Assembly: GCA_022704585.1 (NCBI GenBank)
Contig: JAKJGD010000048.1
Span: forward strand, 1-8,907
DNA: 8,907 bases
Direction of reading: 5' to 3'
Source: Spirochaetota bacterium
Lineage (GTDB): Bacteria > Spirochaetota > UBA4802 > UBA5550
Position numbers and translations under genes: made by a program. Shown piece by piece: positions 1-6,038 of this stretch. The notes beneath the pieces were generated by a model. The model made no database searches and was not told the origin of the DNA. It saw nothing but the letters and a program-made list of their open reading frames with translations. The stretch's first letter is position 1. Each line of letters begins with the position of its first letter.

Positions 1-182
1 ATATCGGTGACCGCCTCGCCGGTCTGGCCGACGAGCACCTTGCCGTCGGTCTCGATGGTCCCCTGGAAGTGGCCGTCGATTCGAAGGAGCCCGTTTATCT
101 TGAATTCTCCCTTGAAATCGGACCCTTCGCCGATGATGCTGTTAACGATATTGTCTTCTGCAAGTTTTCCGTTTCGTGCCAT
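1..182 (-). CDS. Bactofilin (polymer-forming cytoskeletal protein), 5' part only
   Basis: The reverse strand reads from an ATG at 182-180 to the window edge without a stop, giving 60 residues; the 3' end is missing. The protein starts MARNGKLAEDN and continues with IGEGSDFKGEFKINGLLRID and then a G-T-I-x-T-x-G-K-V-L-V-G repeat. This is the usual opening of bactofilins (formerly DUF583): a short N-terminal tail, then a right-handed beta-helix built from short repeats with a regular glycine/hydrophobic spacing. Bactofilins polymerise without nucleotide into filaments, usually at the inner membrane, and act in cell shape, stalk or pole organisation. No strong Shine-Dalgarno is visible; AGAGAAGA lies about 14 bases upstream. 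The start is supported because the conserved region begins at about residue 17. It is divergent from the EIIA-fusion gene across a 377-base spacer. The family call is firm; the cellular role cannot be told from this fragment. Confidence 0.85.
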   Translation of the reverse strand, partial: MARNGKLAEDNIVNSIIGEGSDFKGEFKINGLLRIDGHFQGTIETDGKVLVGQTGEAVTD

Positions 183-559
183 GGTCGTTTCTTGTCTTCT
201 CTGCCGGGTCCGTGATAATGAAATTGGCGATTCGCGCGCCGTTCCGGTATATTCAGTGCTGTATATCCCGTTTGACAAGTCATTATTCACGGATTGTCAC
301 CTTTTTCAAGTAAATTTTTTTGGGGATTTCCGCATGTTCATTGACATATTTAGGAATAGGTTCGTTTTGTAACCGTGTCCCGGTTCCCGGGCCGGCGTGT
401 TGCATGTCCGGCGCGGGAGACCTGGTGCATCATCGTTCGTGCGGCGGACGATGATGGAAGCAGCGGTAGCATGCAAGGCGATTGCCCGGACATTCCGGGC
501 CGCCCGGGAGTTGAAATTGCGGCGCCGCGAAAAAGTTTTTTTACACGAGAGGAAGTAGC
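183..559. promoter_or_regulatory. Divergent spacer between bactofilin and EIIA-fusion gene, with inverted repeats
   Basis: No convincing gene lies in this 377-base stretch. The AT-rich core (about 245-372) should hold both promoters. TTGACA occurs at 272-277 and 341-346 on the plus strand, but neither has a good -10 at 16-18 bases, so no promoter is called. TGACAA (273-278) and TTGTCA (294-299) form a 6-base inverted repeat, and GTATAT is repeated directly at 247-252 and 261-266; either could be a protein-binding site. The GC-rich half next to the plus gene can form a 12-pair hairpin (CATCATCGT 428-436 with ACGATGATG 448-456, extended by three inner pairs including one G-U, 5-base loop) and a 6-pair hairpin (GCCCGG 484-489 with CCGGGC 495-500). 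A T-run at 536-542 follows the self-complementary GCGGCGCCGC (519-528), just before the Shine-Dalgarno. The hairpins are visible; a regulatory role is inferred. Confidence 0.4.
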
Positions 560-1378
560 ATGCAAATTGAACATTTTATTCCCAAAGATCACGTGGTGTA
601 CGCTGAATCCGGCGAGAAACAGCTCGTGATAAAGGAGCTTCTTACCCAGCTTGAGGAGATGAAGGAGATAGAGGACGCCACGCGGCTCTACGCGCAGATC
701 ATGCACCGCGAGTCGCTTGACAATACCGGGATCGGCAAGGGGCTCGCGATCCCCCATATCAGGACGGATTCAGTTAAAGAGCTGAAGTCGATTTTTGCGA
801 TCGCGCGGAAGGGCATCGATTACCACTCGCACGACGGGCTTCCGGTCCGGTACCTGCTTCTCAACATCGTGCCCACGGAGCAGAGCACCAAGTACCTCTA
901 CCTGGTGGGGATGATGGCGTGGATATTTTCCGACGAAGAGCGGCGTGCCGCGTTTGACGCGGCAAAAACCAGGCCCTCGGCCTATTCGCTGCTCAAGAAA
1001 TTCAGCGAGCTCTATTTCGCGGGGCTGACTGACAAGAACAGGCCGGGCGCCGACCCGAACGACAACCTGGCGAACGTGCCCTCCGTCAACCTGGACCTTC
1101 TGATCCGGCTCGACCGGCTGAACCAGCTCTTCGACGAGGGCGATCAGTCCGAGACGATCCAGAACAAGATAAACGACCTGAGGAAGATCATTGACCGCAA
1201 ATCCCTCGCCTATTACGAGAAGATGAGGAAGCGATCCCTGAACCCGTTCGCGATACTCGACCGGAACGCCTGCGCGGGCTGCCACATGGACCTGGCCCCC
1301 TATTACCTGGCCCAGGTGCGCGAGTCGAAAAACATAGCGGTCTGCAACCACTGCGGGCGGTTCCTGATCGTTATTTAG
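560..1378 (+). CDS. PTS EIIA-domain protein fused to coiled coil and C4 zinc ribbon (zf-RING_7/DUF164-like)
   Basis: A 272-residue protein with a clear start: AGAGGAA at 548-554 lies 5 bases before the ATG. Residues 1 to about 155 match a fructose/mannitol/nitrogen-type EIIA domain. The phosphorylation-site motif GIGKGLAIPH is present, with the active histidine at His66, so phosphotransfer looks possible. Residues about 176-191 and 195-226 are charged amphipathic helices of coiled-coil type. The C-terminus has C238-x2-C241 and C262-x2-C265, with CAGCH and CNHCGR, the signature of the zinc ribbon that ends the CT398/HP0958 (FlgZ) family. Free-standing members of that family have a longer coiled coil and are known to bind sigma-54 (RpoN) and secretion or flagellar partners. 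EIIA-Ntr (PtsN) is also commonly encoded near rpoN. A regulatory rather than sugar-transport role is therefore inferred; no PTS permease or EI/HPr gene is in the window. Domain calls are firm, function is not. Confidence 0.85.
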   Translation: MQIEHFIPKDHVVYAESGEKQLVIKELLTQLEEMKEIEDATRLYAQIMHRESLDNTGIGKGLAIPHIRTDSVKELKSIFAIARKGIDYHSHDGLPVRYLLLNIVPTEQSTKYLYLVGMMAWIFSDEERRAAFDAAKTRPSAYSLLKKFSELYFAGLTDKNRPGADPNDNLANVPSVNLDLLIRLDRLNQLFDEGDQSETIQNKINDLRKIIDRKSLAYYEKMRKRSLNPFAILDRNACAGCHMDLAPYYLAQVRESKNIAVCNHCGRFLIVI

Positions 1379-1501
1379 CCCCGCCGCTCACGCCGCGCCC
1401 GCGAAAGTATTGACAGGGCCTGGTTTCCGGTGTAGGTGTTGACTGTCGGCACCGCGCCGTGAGGCGCCGGGCCGGGCCGGATCGCCGCGGAGGCTGTGGC
1501 C
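1379..1501. other. Short spacer upstream of the iron-sulfur protein gene
   Basis: This 123-base GC-rich gap has no recognisable gene and no clear terminator for the EIIA-fusion gene. TTGACA at 1410-1415 has only a poor -10 partner (TAGGTG, 1433-1438), so no promoter is claimed. GGAGG at 1489-1493 is the Shine-Dalgarno of the next gene and decides its start: it is 8 bases from the ATG at 1502 but only 2 bases from the in-frame GTG at 1496. Confidence 0.5.
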
Positions 1502-2512
1502 ATGGAACACCGTAAAATGAAGGACCGCTACCGGGGCCTGTCGATGATCACCGACCTCGGCGGCATCATGAACGCGCTCGGCGAGATGCGGGGACTGGGC
1601 TTCCCTGCCCAGCCGCGCTTCAATAAAACCGCAGCGCCGGAAGCTGCCATGTTCGATGCGCGGTGGTTCGTCGACACAATATCCGGCGCGGTCGCCTTGC
1701 ATCCCGGCAATTCAATGGAGTATCCCTTCTCCGGCGAGAGGCTCTTCGATGCACCGCTCGTGGGGTTCGTCAGGGGCGACGACCCGCTTTTTGCCGAATT
1801 CAAAACGATCATCGGCCCGCACCATTTCACCCCGGAAGAGATCATGGCCTGGCAGGCGCGGCAAAACGGCGTTGCGCCGCCCCCCGCGTCCGAGCTGTCA
1901 GTGGTATCGTTCATACTTCCCATTACCGGGGAAACGCGCCGCGAGAACGCGGCAGCGAAGGAATGGGCGTCGGAGCGCTGGGCCCAGACCAGGCTGAACG
2001 GCGAGATCTTCAGCCAGGTCATGGTCCGCGGGATCGTGACGCGCCTCATGGAACGTGGCGTGCTTGCCGTGGCGCCGGACGTCACCCCGATGTTCAACAA
2101 AAAGCGGTACCCGGGCGTCGGCTGGGCCTCGCCCTGGTCGCACCGCCATGTCGCGTATGCCGCCGGGCTGGGCACGTTTGGCATGCACGACTTTTTCATC
2201 ACGGAGAAAGGGTGCGCGCACCGGTGCGGCAGCTTCGTGGTGCACCTGCCCCTGGAGCAGCTCCGCAAACGGTTCGACGACATACACGCGTACTGCCTGC
2301 ACTACCAGGGAAGGAAGTGCCTTAAATGCGCGGCGCGCTGTCCCGTGGGAGCGATCACCGCGGGGGGCGCCCATGACAAGGAAGCGTGCTACCGGCGGGT
2401 CGCGCGCTCTCTCCGGCACTGCAATAAGCGGTACCACATCTTCATATACGGGTGCGGCCTTTGTTCGGTCGGGGTGCCCTGCGAGGCGGGCATACCTGAC
2501 GGGCTTTGCTGA
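1502..2512 (+). CDS. 4Fe-4S protein of the epoxyqueuosine reductase / reductive dehalogenase-like family
   Basis: A 336-residue, apparently soluble protein. The ATG at 1502 is chosen over GTG 1496 because of its spacing from GGAGG. The middle has the family core: DDPLFAEFKTIIG near residue 90-100, then a W-S-x-R-H-V-A-Y segment followed by AAGLGTFG (220-227) and an F-I-T-x-K-G-C-A-H-R segment. In QueG and reductive dehalogenases this part binds the corrinoid cofactor. The C-terminal part has cysteines for two [4Fe-4S] clusters: C265, C273, C276 and C280 (KCLKCAARCPVGAI), then C296, C307, C318, C321 and C327 (CGLCSVGVPCEAG), and the last residue is also Cys. The first group is Cx2Cx3CP preceded by Cx7, not the plain ferredoxin Cx2Cx2Cx3CP. 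QueG's C-terminal HEAT-like part is absent and there is no Tat signal, so this is probably not QueG itself or a respiratory dehalogenase. Substrate unknown. It converges on the dehydrogenase gene with 15 bases between stops. Confidence 0.75.
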   Translation: MEHRKMKDRYRGLSMITDLGGIMNALGEMRGLGFPAQPRFNKTAAPEAAMFDARWFVDTISGAVALHPGNSMEYPFSGERLFDAPLVGFVRGDDPLFAEFKTIIGPHHFTPEEIMAWQARQNGVAPPPASELSVVSFILPITGETRRENAAAKEWASERWAQTRLNGEIFSQVMVRGIVTRLMERGVLAVAPDVTPMFNKKRYPGVGWASPWSHRHVAYAAGLGTFGMHDFFITEKGCAHRCGSFVVHLPLEQLRKRFDDIHAYCLHYQGRKCLKCAARCPVGAITAGGAHDKEACYRRVARSLRHCNKRYHIFIYGCGLCSVGVPCEAGIPDGLC

Positions 2513-2527
2513 TGCGCCCCGGCTTCG

Positions 2528-3631
2528 CTACGCTTCTTCCTTCGCCCTGAAGTATTCGATGGTGCGGGCGATGGCCTCCTCTTCGGAGTAGAGGGGGCGG
2601 TATCCCAGCTCGCGGCATGCCCGGTCGCCGCAAAACGTCATATCCTTGCAGACCATGGCGACGCTCGTCCTGCTGACGAGCGGCTGGAGCCGGACAATGG
2701 GCCGGCAGAGGAAGGACGCGAACTCCATGATGCCGCCCAGCGCGTACATGACCGGCATCGGGATGCTCCGCCGCTTCGGCGGCATCCGGTACCCGATCCC
2801 TTCGAGTATCGGCGCCATGTAATCGAAAAAATTTTTCGCCTCGAAATCGGTGATGATGTAGGCCCTTCCCGCGGCCGCGGGCTCCGGCTCCAGGAGCGAG
2901 CGCGCGGCCAGAACATGCGCGTGCGCGACGTTCCCGACGTACACGTGCTGAAACAGCGACCTGCCACTGCCGATGCGGAACGAAAGCCTGCCTCCGCGGG
3001 CCATTTTTAGAAACGAGCTGACATGGTAGGGATCGCCTTCGCCGAACATGCCGCAGGGGCGGATCACGCAGGTCCGCAGGGGCGCGGCGTTCGCCGGCGT
3101 GCCGTGTTCCCGGGTCCCGTCCGCTTCGAGGACCGCGCGCTCGGCCAGGGCCTTGGTCTCGGCGTAGGCCATGGTGAACTTTTTCGGGTAGGGCTTCATT
3201 TCATCGCCCCGCGTGATGGGCCGGCCGTCGTATATCACGTCCATGGTACTGGTATGGACCAGCGCCCTGGCGCCCGCGCGCCGGGCCGCTCCGATCACGT
3301 TCCGGGTGCCGTTCACGTTGATGTCGTGGACGCGCGAGCGGGGGGCCTGGCCCCAGTCGACGATCGCGGCGCAGTGAAAGACGAGGCTGTCGCCGGCGCA
3401 CGCTTCGTCAAGCGCTTCCGGGGAGCGTATGTCCCCGGATATGTAGCGTATGCGCGGGTCGGACGCGTTATCCGGCGGGCGGGTGTCAAAGATGCGGATC
3501 TCGCCGGGGGAGAGGGTCTCCCGGCCCGGCTTTTTCAGAAGCTCGCGCAGCAGCGCGGCGCCAAGGAAGCCGGATCCGCCCGTGATGAGCACCGCCGGGT
3601 TTTTGTCAGCATTCTGTTTTTTTGTTTTCAT
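2528..3631 (-). CDS. NAD(P)-dependent epimerase / 3-beta-hydroxysteroid dehydrogenase-type SDR
   Basis: A 367-residue extended short-chain dehydrogenase. The nucleotide-binding motif TGGSGFLG is at residues 17-24 right after a beta strand (AVLIT). HCAAIVDW is near 86-93 and the catalytic set is Ser128 (in HTSTMDV), Tyr156 and Lys160 (YAETK). RPCGMFGEGD (191-200) and the C-terminal ELGYRP (341-346) are typical of the 3-beta-HSD/sterol-4-carboxylate dehydrogenase branch, which also includes OleD-type 2-alkyl-3-oxoalkanoate reductases. It should oxidise or reduce a 3-hydroxy/3-oxo group on a sterol-like or acyl substrate in the cytoplasm. The frame is open 63 codons further upstream, but that extension lies ahead of the Rossmann fold, so the ATG at 3631-3629 is used; its Shine-Dalgarno is weak. 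It is divergent from the acyl-CoA dehydrogenase gene. No partner genes (for example oleABC) are visible, so the exact substrate is open. Confidence 0.85.
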   Translation of the reverse strand: MKTKKQNADKNPAVLITGGSGFLGAALLRELLKKPGRETLSPGEIRIFDTRPPDNASDPRIRYISGDIRSPEALDEACAGDSLVFHCAAIVDWGQAPRSRVHDINVNGTRNVIGAARRAGARALVHTSTMDVIYDGRPITRGDEMKPYPKKFTMAYAETKALAERAVLEADGTREHGTPANAAPLRTCVIRPCGMFGEGDPYHVSSFLKMARGGRLSFRIGSGRSLFQHVYVGNVAHAHVLAARSLLEPEPAAAGRAYIITDFEAKNFFDYMAPILEGIGYRMPPKRRSIPMPVMYALGGIMEFASFLCRPIVRLQPLVSRTSVAMVCKDMTFCGDRACRELGYRPLYSEEEAIARTIEYFRAKEEA

Positions 3632-3743
3632 GTGGCCTGTCTCTCGCGCGAATTTGACCGGCAAACCATGGCGGTCCGGCCGGCCGCTGTCAAGAATAAA
3701 TGGCGGTGGAGATAATCCCCGCGGACCGGTGCGCCACTTTTGG

Positions 3744-3770
3744 TTGACAAAATAGCTTTCATCGGATAAT
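3744..3770 (+). promoter_or_regulatory. Candidate sigma-70-type promoter for the acyl-CoA dehydrogenase gene
   Basis: A perfect TTGACA (3744-3749) is followed by GATAAT (3765-3770), five of six matches to the -10 consensus. The 15-base spacer is shorter than the preferred 17. It lies in a local AT-rich patch inside GC-rich DNA, in the 259-base spacer between two divergent genes. Start of transcription would be near 3777, giving an untranslated leader of about 115 bases. The hexamers are seen; activity is inferred. Confidence 0.5.
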
Positions 3771-3781
3771 GTCAGATTCTG

Positions 3782-3843
3782 GTGCCGCCCATGCGGGGCC
3801 GGCACTGGCCCGTGTCTCACCCTGTTTTCTCCCGCAAACAGGG
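3782..3843 (+). promoter_or_regulatory. Two tandem hairpins in the leader of the acyl-CoA dehydrogenase gene
   Basis: Hairpin 1 pairs GTGCCG (3782-3787) with CGGCAC (3800-3805), continuing with CCC (3788-3790) against GGG (3796-3798) after one bulged base. Hairpin 2 pairs CCCTGTTT (3820-3827) perfectly with AAACAGGG (3836-3843) around an 8-base loop. Both lie between the candidate promoter and the Shine-Dalgarno AGGAG (3880-3884). There is no T-run straight after hairpin 2, so it is not a standard intrinsic terminator. A role in mRNA stability, regulator binding or translation control is possible but unproven; no known riboswitch class was recognised. Confidence 0.35.
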
Positions 3844-3890
3844 CTCGTGTTTCCCTCTCATCCCAAAAAACATCCGATCAGGAGTTCATT

Positions 3891-5756
3891 ATGGCCAACC
3901 AGGTATATGACGATCGTGATCAAAATTTTGTTCTCTACGAGATGCTGAATGTGGAAGAACTCTGCGCGAGCGAAAAGTACAAGGATTTTTCCCGGGACGT
4001 GTTCGACATGACCCTCGAAACGGCTCGCAAGCTCGCCATCGAGGAGGTCTATCCCGCGAACGCCGAGGCGGACCGCGAGGGATGCCGGCTGGAGAACGGC
4101 AGCGTGATTGTTCCGAAGTGCTACCACCGGCTCATGAAGCTTTTCAGGGAAGGGGGCTGGTCAACGATATCGACCTCCGCCGAGGCGGGCGGCCAGGGCT
4201 TCCCGTATACCCTGTACCTGGCGGCGGCGGAAGGCTTCATCCACAACTTCGCCTTCCTGAGCTACCCCTTCCTGGCCGTGGGCGCCGCGCACCTGATCGA
4301 GCAATACGGCACCGCGGAGCAGAAGAAGAGATACATGGAGAAGATGTACGCCGGCCTCTGGGGCGGCTCCATGGCGCTGACCGAACCCGAGGCGGGCTCC
4401 GACGTGGGCAGCCTGAAGACCAGGGCGGTGCGGCAGCCCGACGGCTCCTACCGTTTAAGCGGGACAAAGATATTCATCACCTCCGCCGATTCGGACCTGT
4501 TCGAGAACATCGTGAACCCGGTGCTGGCGCGCATCGAGGGCGACCCGGCAGGGACCAAGGGGATATCGATCTTCCTGGTGCCCAAGTACCTGGTCAACCC
4601 GGACGGCTCCCTGGGCCGCCGGAACGATTACACCATCGGCGGGATCGAGCACAAGATGGGGATCAAGGGGAGCGCAACCTGCCTGCTGAACCTCGGCGAC
4701 AACGGGGACTGCTACGGCGAGATCCTGGGAGAGGAGCGGCAGGGGATGAAGGTGATGTTCCAGCTGATGAACGAGGCCCGCATCGGGGTGGGGCTGCAGG
4801 GCATGGGGACCGCCGGCACCGCCTACCTGCACGCGCTCAAGTACGCGCGGGAACGGGTACAGGGCACCGACATCGCCAATTTCCAGAACCCGGACGCGCC
4901 GCGCGTTCCAATCATCAACCATGCCGACGTCAAGCGCATGCTCCTCTGGATGAAGTCGCACGTGGAGGGGATGCGCGCCCTTGTCTATTTCTGCGGCCTC
5001 TGCGTGGACCGGGCCGAGACGCTTGTTAACCGGGAGGAGGCGGAAAAGTGGCACGGGATCATGGAGGTCCTCACCCCGATCTGCAAGTCCTACTGCTCGG
5101 ACATCGGGTTCCGGGTGGCGGAGACGGCGATCCAGGTCTACGGAGGATACGGGTACTGCCAGGACTATCCCGTGGAGCAGTACCTGCGCGATCTCAAGAT
5201 CGCTTCGATCTACGAGGGGACAAACGGCATCCAGGCCCTGGACCTGGTCGGCAGGAAGCTGGGCCAGAAAAAGGGAGCGAACTTCATGGCACTCCTGGGC
5301 GAGATGAACAAAGCCATCCAGACATACGGCGGGATTGACGTGTTGAAAGATCTTGCCGCTGATTTACAGGGCGGGGTGAACCTCCTTGGCGAAATGGGCA
5401 TGTTCTTCGCCCGGTGCGGGAAGGCGGGCAAGTTCTACGTCCCCATCTCGAATGCCTACCCGTTCCTGAACATGATGGGCACCATCGTGCTGGGCTGGCT
5501 CCTCTTCTGGCAGGCCGGCCTGGCCGCGCCGAGACTCGACGCCCTGTTCGGGGCGGCCTCCGTCAACGCGGCGGACCGGTCGCAGCGTGACGCCTTCATG
5601 AAGGAGAACAGCGAAGCCGCGTTCTACAACGGCAAGCTCCTGAGCGCACGCTACTACCTGAAACACGTTCTGCCGCAGGCCGAAGCCATGGCGAAAGCGA
5701 TTAAAAGCGAGGACCTGTCGCCGGTTGAGATCGGCCCGGAGTGTTTTGCGGTATGA
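3891..5756 (+). CDS. Acyl-CoA dehydrogenase, long DmdC-like type
   Basis: A 621-residue flavoenzyme, predicted to introduce the alpha,beta double bond into an acyl-CoA and pass electrons to ETF. AGGAG (3880-3884) sits 6 bases before the ATG. It is longer than the 380-400 residues of classical family members. It has an N-terminal extension (about 1-80) and an extra C-terminal domain (about 465-600), as in 3-methylmercaptopropionyl-CoA dehydrogenase (DmdC) and its relatives. FAD-site motif LTEPEAGSDVG is at 163-173. The C-terminal core has YGGYGYCQDYPVEQY followed by IYEGTNGIQ; the glutamate of YEGT, Glu442, aligns with the catalytic base of medium-chain acyl-CoA dehydrogenase, so the enzyme looks intact. 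Substrate cannot be read from sequence: DmdC-like proteins are widespread and most act on ordinary or branched acyl-CoAs rather than the DMSP product. It appears to be monocistronic, followed by a repeat-bearing spacer. Confidence 0.92.
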   Translation: MANQVYDDRDQNFVLYEMLNVEELCASEKYKDFSRDVFDMTLETARKLAIEEVYPANAEADREGCRLENGSVIVPKCYHRLMKLFREGGWSTISTSAEAGGQGFPYTLYLAAAEGFIHNFAFLSYPFLAVGAAHLIEQYGTAEQKKRYMEKMYAGLWGGSMALTEPEAGSDVGSLKTRAVRQPDGSYRLSGTKIFITSADSDLFENIVNPVLARIEGDPAGTKGISIFLVPKYLVNPDGSLGRRNDYTIGGIEHKMGIKGSATCLLNLGDNGDCYGEILGEERQGMKVMFQLMNEARIGVGLQGMGTAGTAYLHALKYARERVQGTDIANFQNPDAPRVPIINHADVKRMLLWMKSHVEGMRALVYFCGLCVDRAETLVNREEAEKWHGIMEVLTPICKSYCSDIGFRVAETAIQVYGGYGYCQDYPVEQYLRDLKIASIYEGTNGIQALDLVGRKLGQKKGANFMALLGEMNKAIQTYGGIDVLKDLAADLQGGVNLLGEMGMFFARCGKAGKFYVPISNAYPFLNMMGTIVLGWLLFWQAGLAAPRLDALFGAASVNAADRSQRDAFMKENSEAAFYNGKLLSARYYLKHVLPQAEAMAKAIKSEDLSPVEIGPECFAV

Positions 5757-5801
5757 CCGCGCTGCCCGGGGAGAGAGCATGAGGCTTGTCGCAAGATTCA
5801 A

Positions 5802-5880
5802 CTGTCATTCCGGCCGAAGCGCAGCGAAGAGCCGGAATCCATATGTTTCGCATGGATTCCGGCGTTAGCGGGAATGACAG
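5802..5880. repeat. Nested inverted repeat, probable small dispersed palindromic element (REP/MITE-like)
   Basis: Outer arms CTGTCATTCC (5802-5811) and GGAATGACAG (5871-5880) are a perfect 10-base inverted repeat. Inner arms GCCGGAATCCAT (5831-5842) and ATGGATTCCGGC (5852-5863) are a perfect 12-base inverted repeat with a 9-base loop. The joining segments differ in length (19 and 7 bases), giving a bulged cruciform about 79 bases long. The TGTCATTCC / GGAATCC theme is one seen in dispersed intergenic palindromes in many bacterial genomes. No target-site duplication is apparent. It starts 46 bases after the acyl-CoA dehydrogenase stop, so as RNA it could also slow or end transcription, but no T-run follows. 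Confidence 0.65.
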
Positions 5881-5886
5881 GCTTCG

Positions 5887-5967
5887 TAACCGGTTATGAT
5901 AAGCAGTTATACAACAAGTCTATTATTTATTTGACAAATTTGCCGACTGGCGTTGAATATCGATATT
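5887..5967 (+). promoter_or_regulatory. Candidate promoter with palindromic operator for the lipoprotein/acylase operon
   Basis: TTGACA (5931-5936) and TTGAAT (5953-5958) form a -35/-10 pair with a 16-base spacer; the -10 matches four of six. The region is strongly AT-rich against a GC-rich background. A perfect 12-base palindrome, AATATCGATATT (5956-5967), overlaps the end of the -10 and the expected start site, where a bound repressor would block transcription. A second perfect palindrome, TAACCGGTTA (5887-5896), lies about 35 bases upstream of the -35. The lipoprotein ATG is about 70 bases downstream. The repeats are seen; the promoter and any regulator are inferred. Confidence 0.45.
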
Positions 5968-6038
5968 ATTCCGTTTTGACCGGCCGGCCCCGCGTCTCGG
6001 TGCCGCTGCCGGAGAGTTTATGAAAGAGGAGCCGCACC

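Noticed and set aside
341..372. TTGACA at 341-346 as promoter of the EIIA-fusion gene
   Set aside because: No acceptable -10 hexamer at 16-18 bases; the nearest candidate (TTGTAA) is 20 bases away. Kept only as a remark in the spacer entry.
1410..1438. TTGACA followed by TAGGTG as promoter of the iron-sulfur protein gene
   Set aside because: The -10 matches only two of six positions; the gene may be co-transcribed with the EIIA-fusion gene instead.
1496..1501. GTG start two codons upstream for the iron-sulfur protein
   Set aside because: It lies only 2 bases from GGAGG, too close for initiation; ATG 1502 has an 8-base spacing.
2513..2527. Possible bidirectional terminator between the convergent genes
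   Set aside because: Only 15 bases separate the stop codons and no hairpin with a T-run was seen there or just inside the gene ends.
3632..3820. 63-codon N-terminal extension of the 3-beta-HSD-like gene
   Set aside because: It precedes the Rossmann-fold start, has no family match, and would cover the candidate promoter (3744-3770) of the divergent gene. The ATG at 3631 leaves a normal-length protein.
5779..5868. A 29-codon frame starting ATGAGGCTTGTC with a GGGGAGAG upstream, 22 bases after the acyl-CoA dehydrogenase stop
   Set aside because: Most of it is the inverted repeat read as protein, and it stops inside the repeat. It could be a gene remnant but there is nothing to identify, so no CDS is called.
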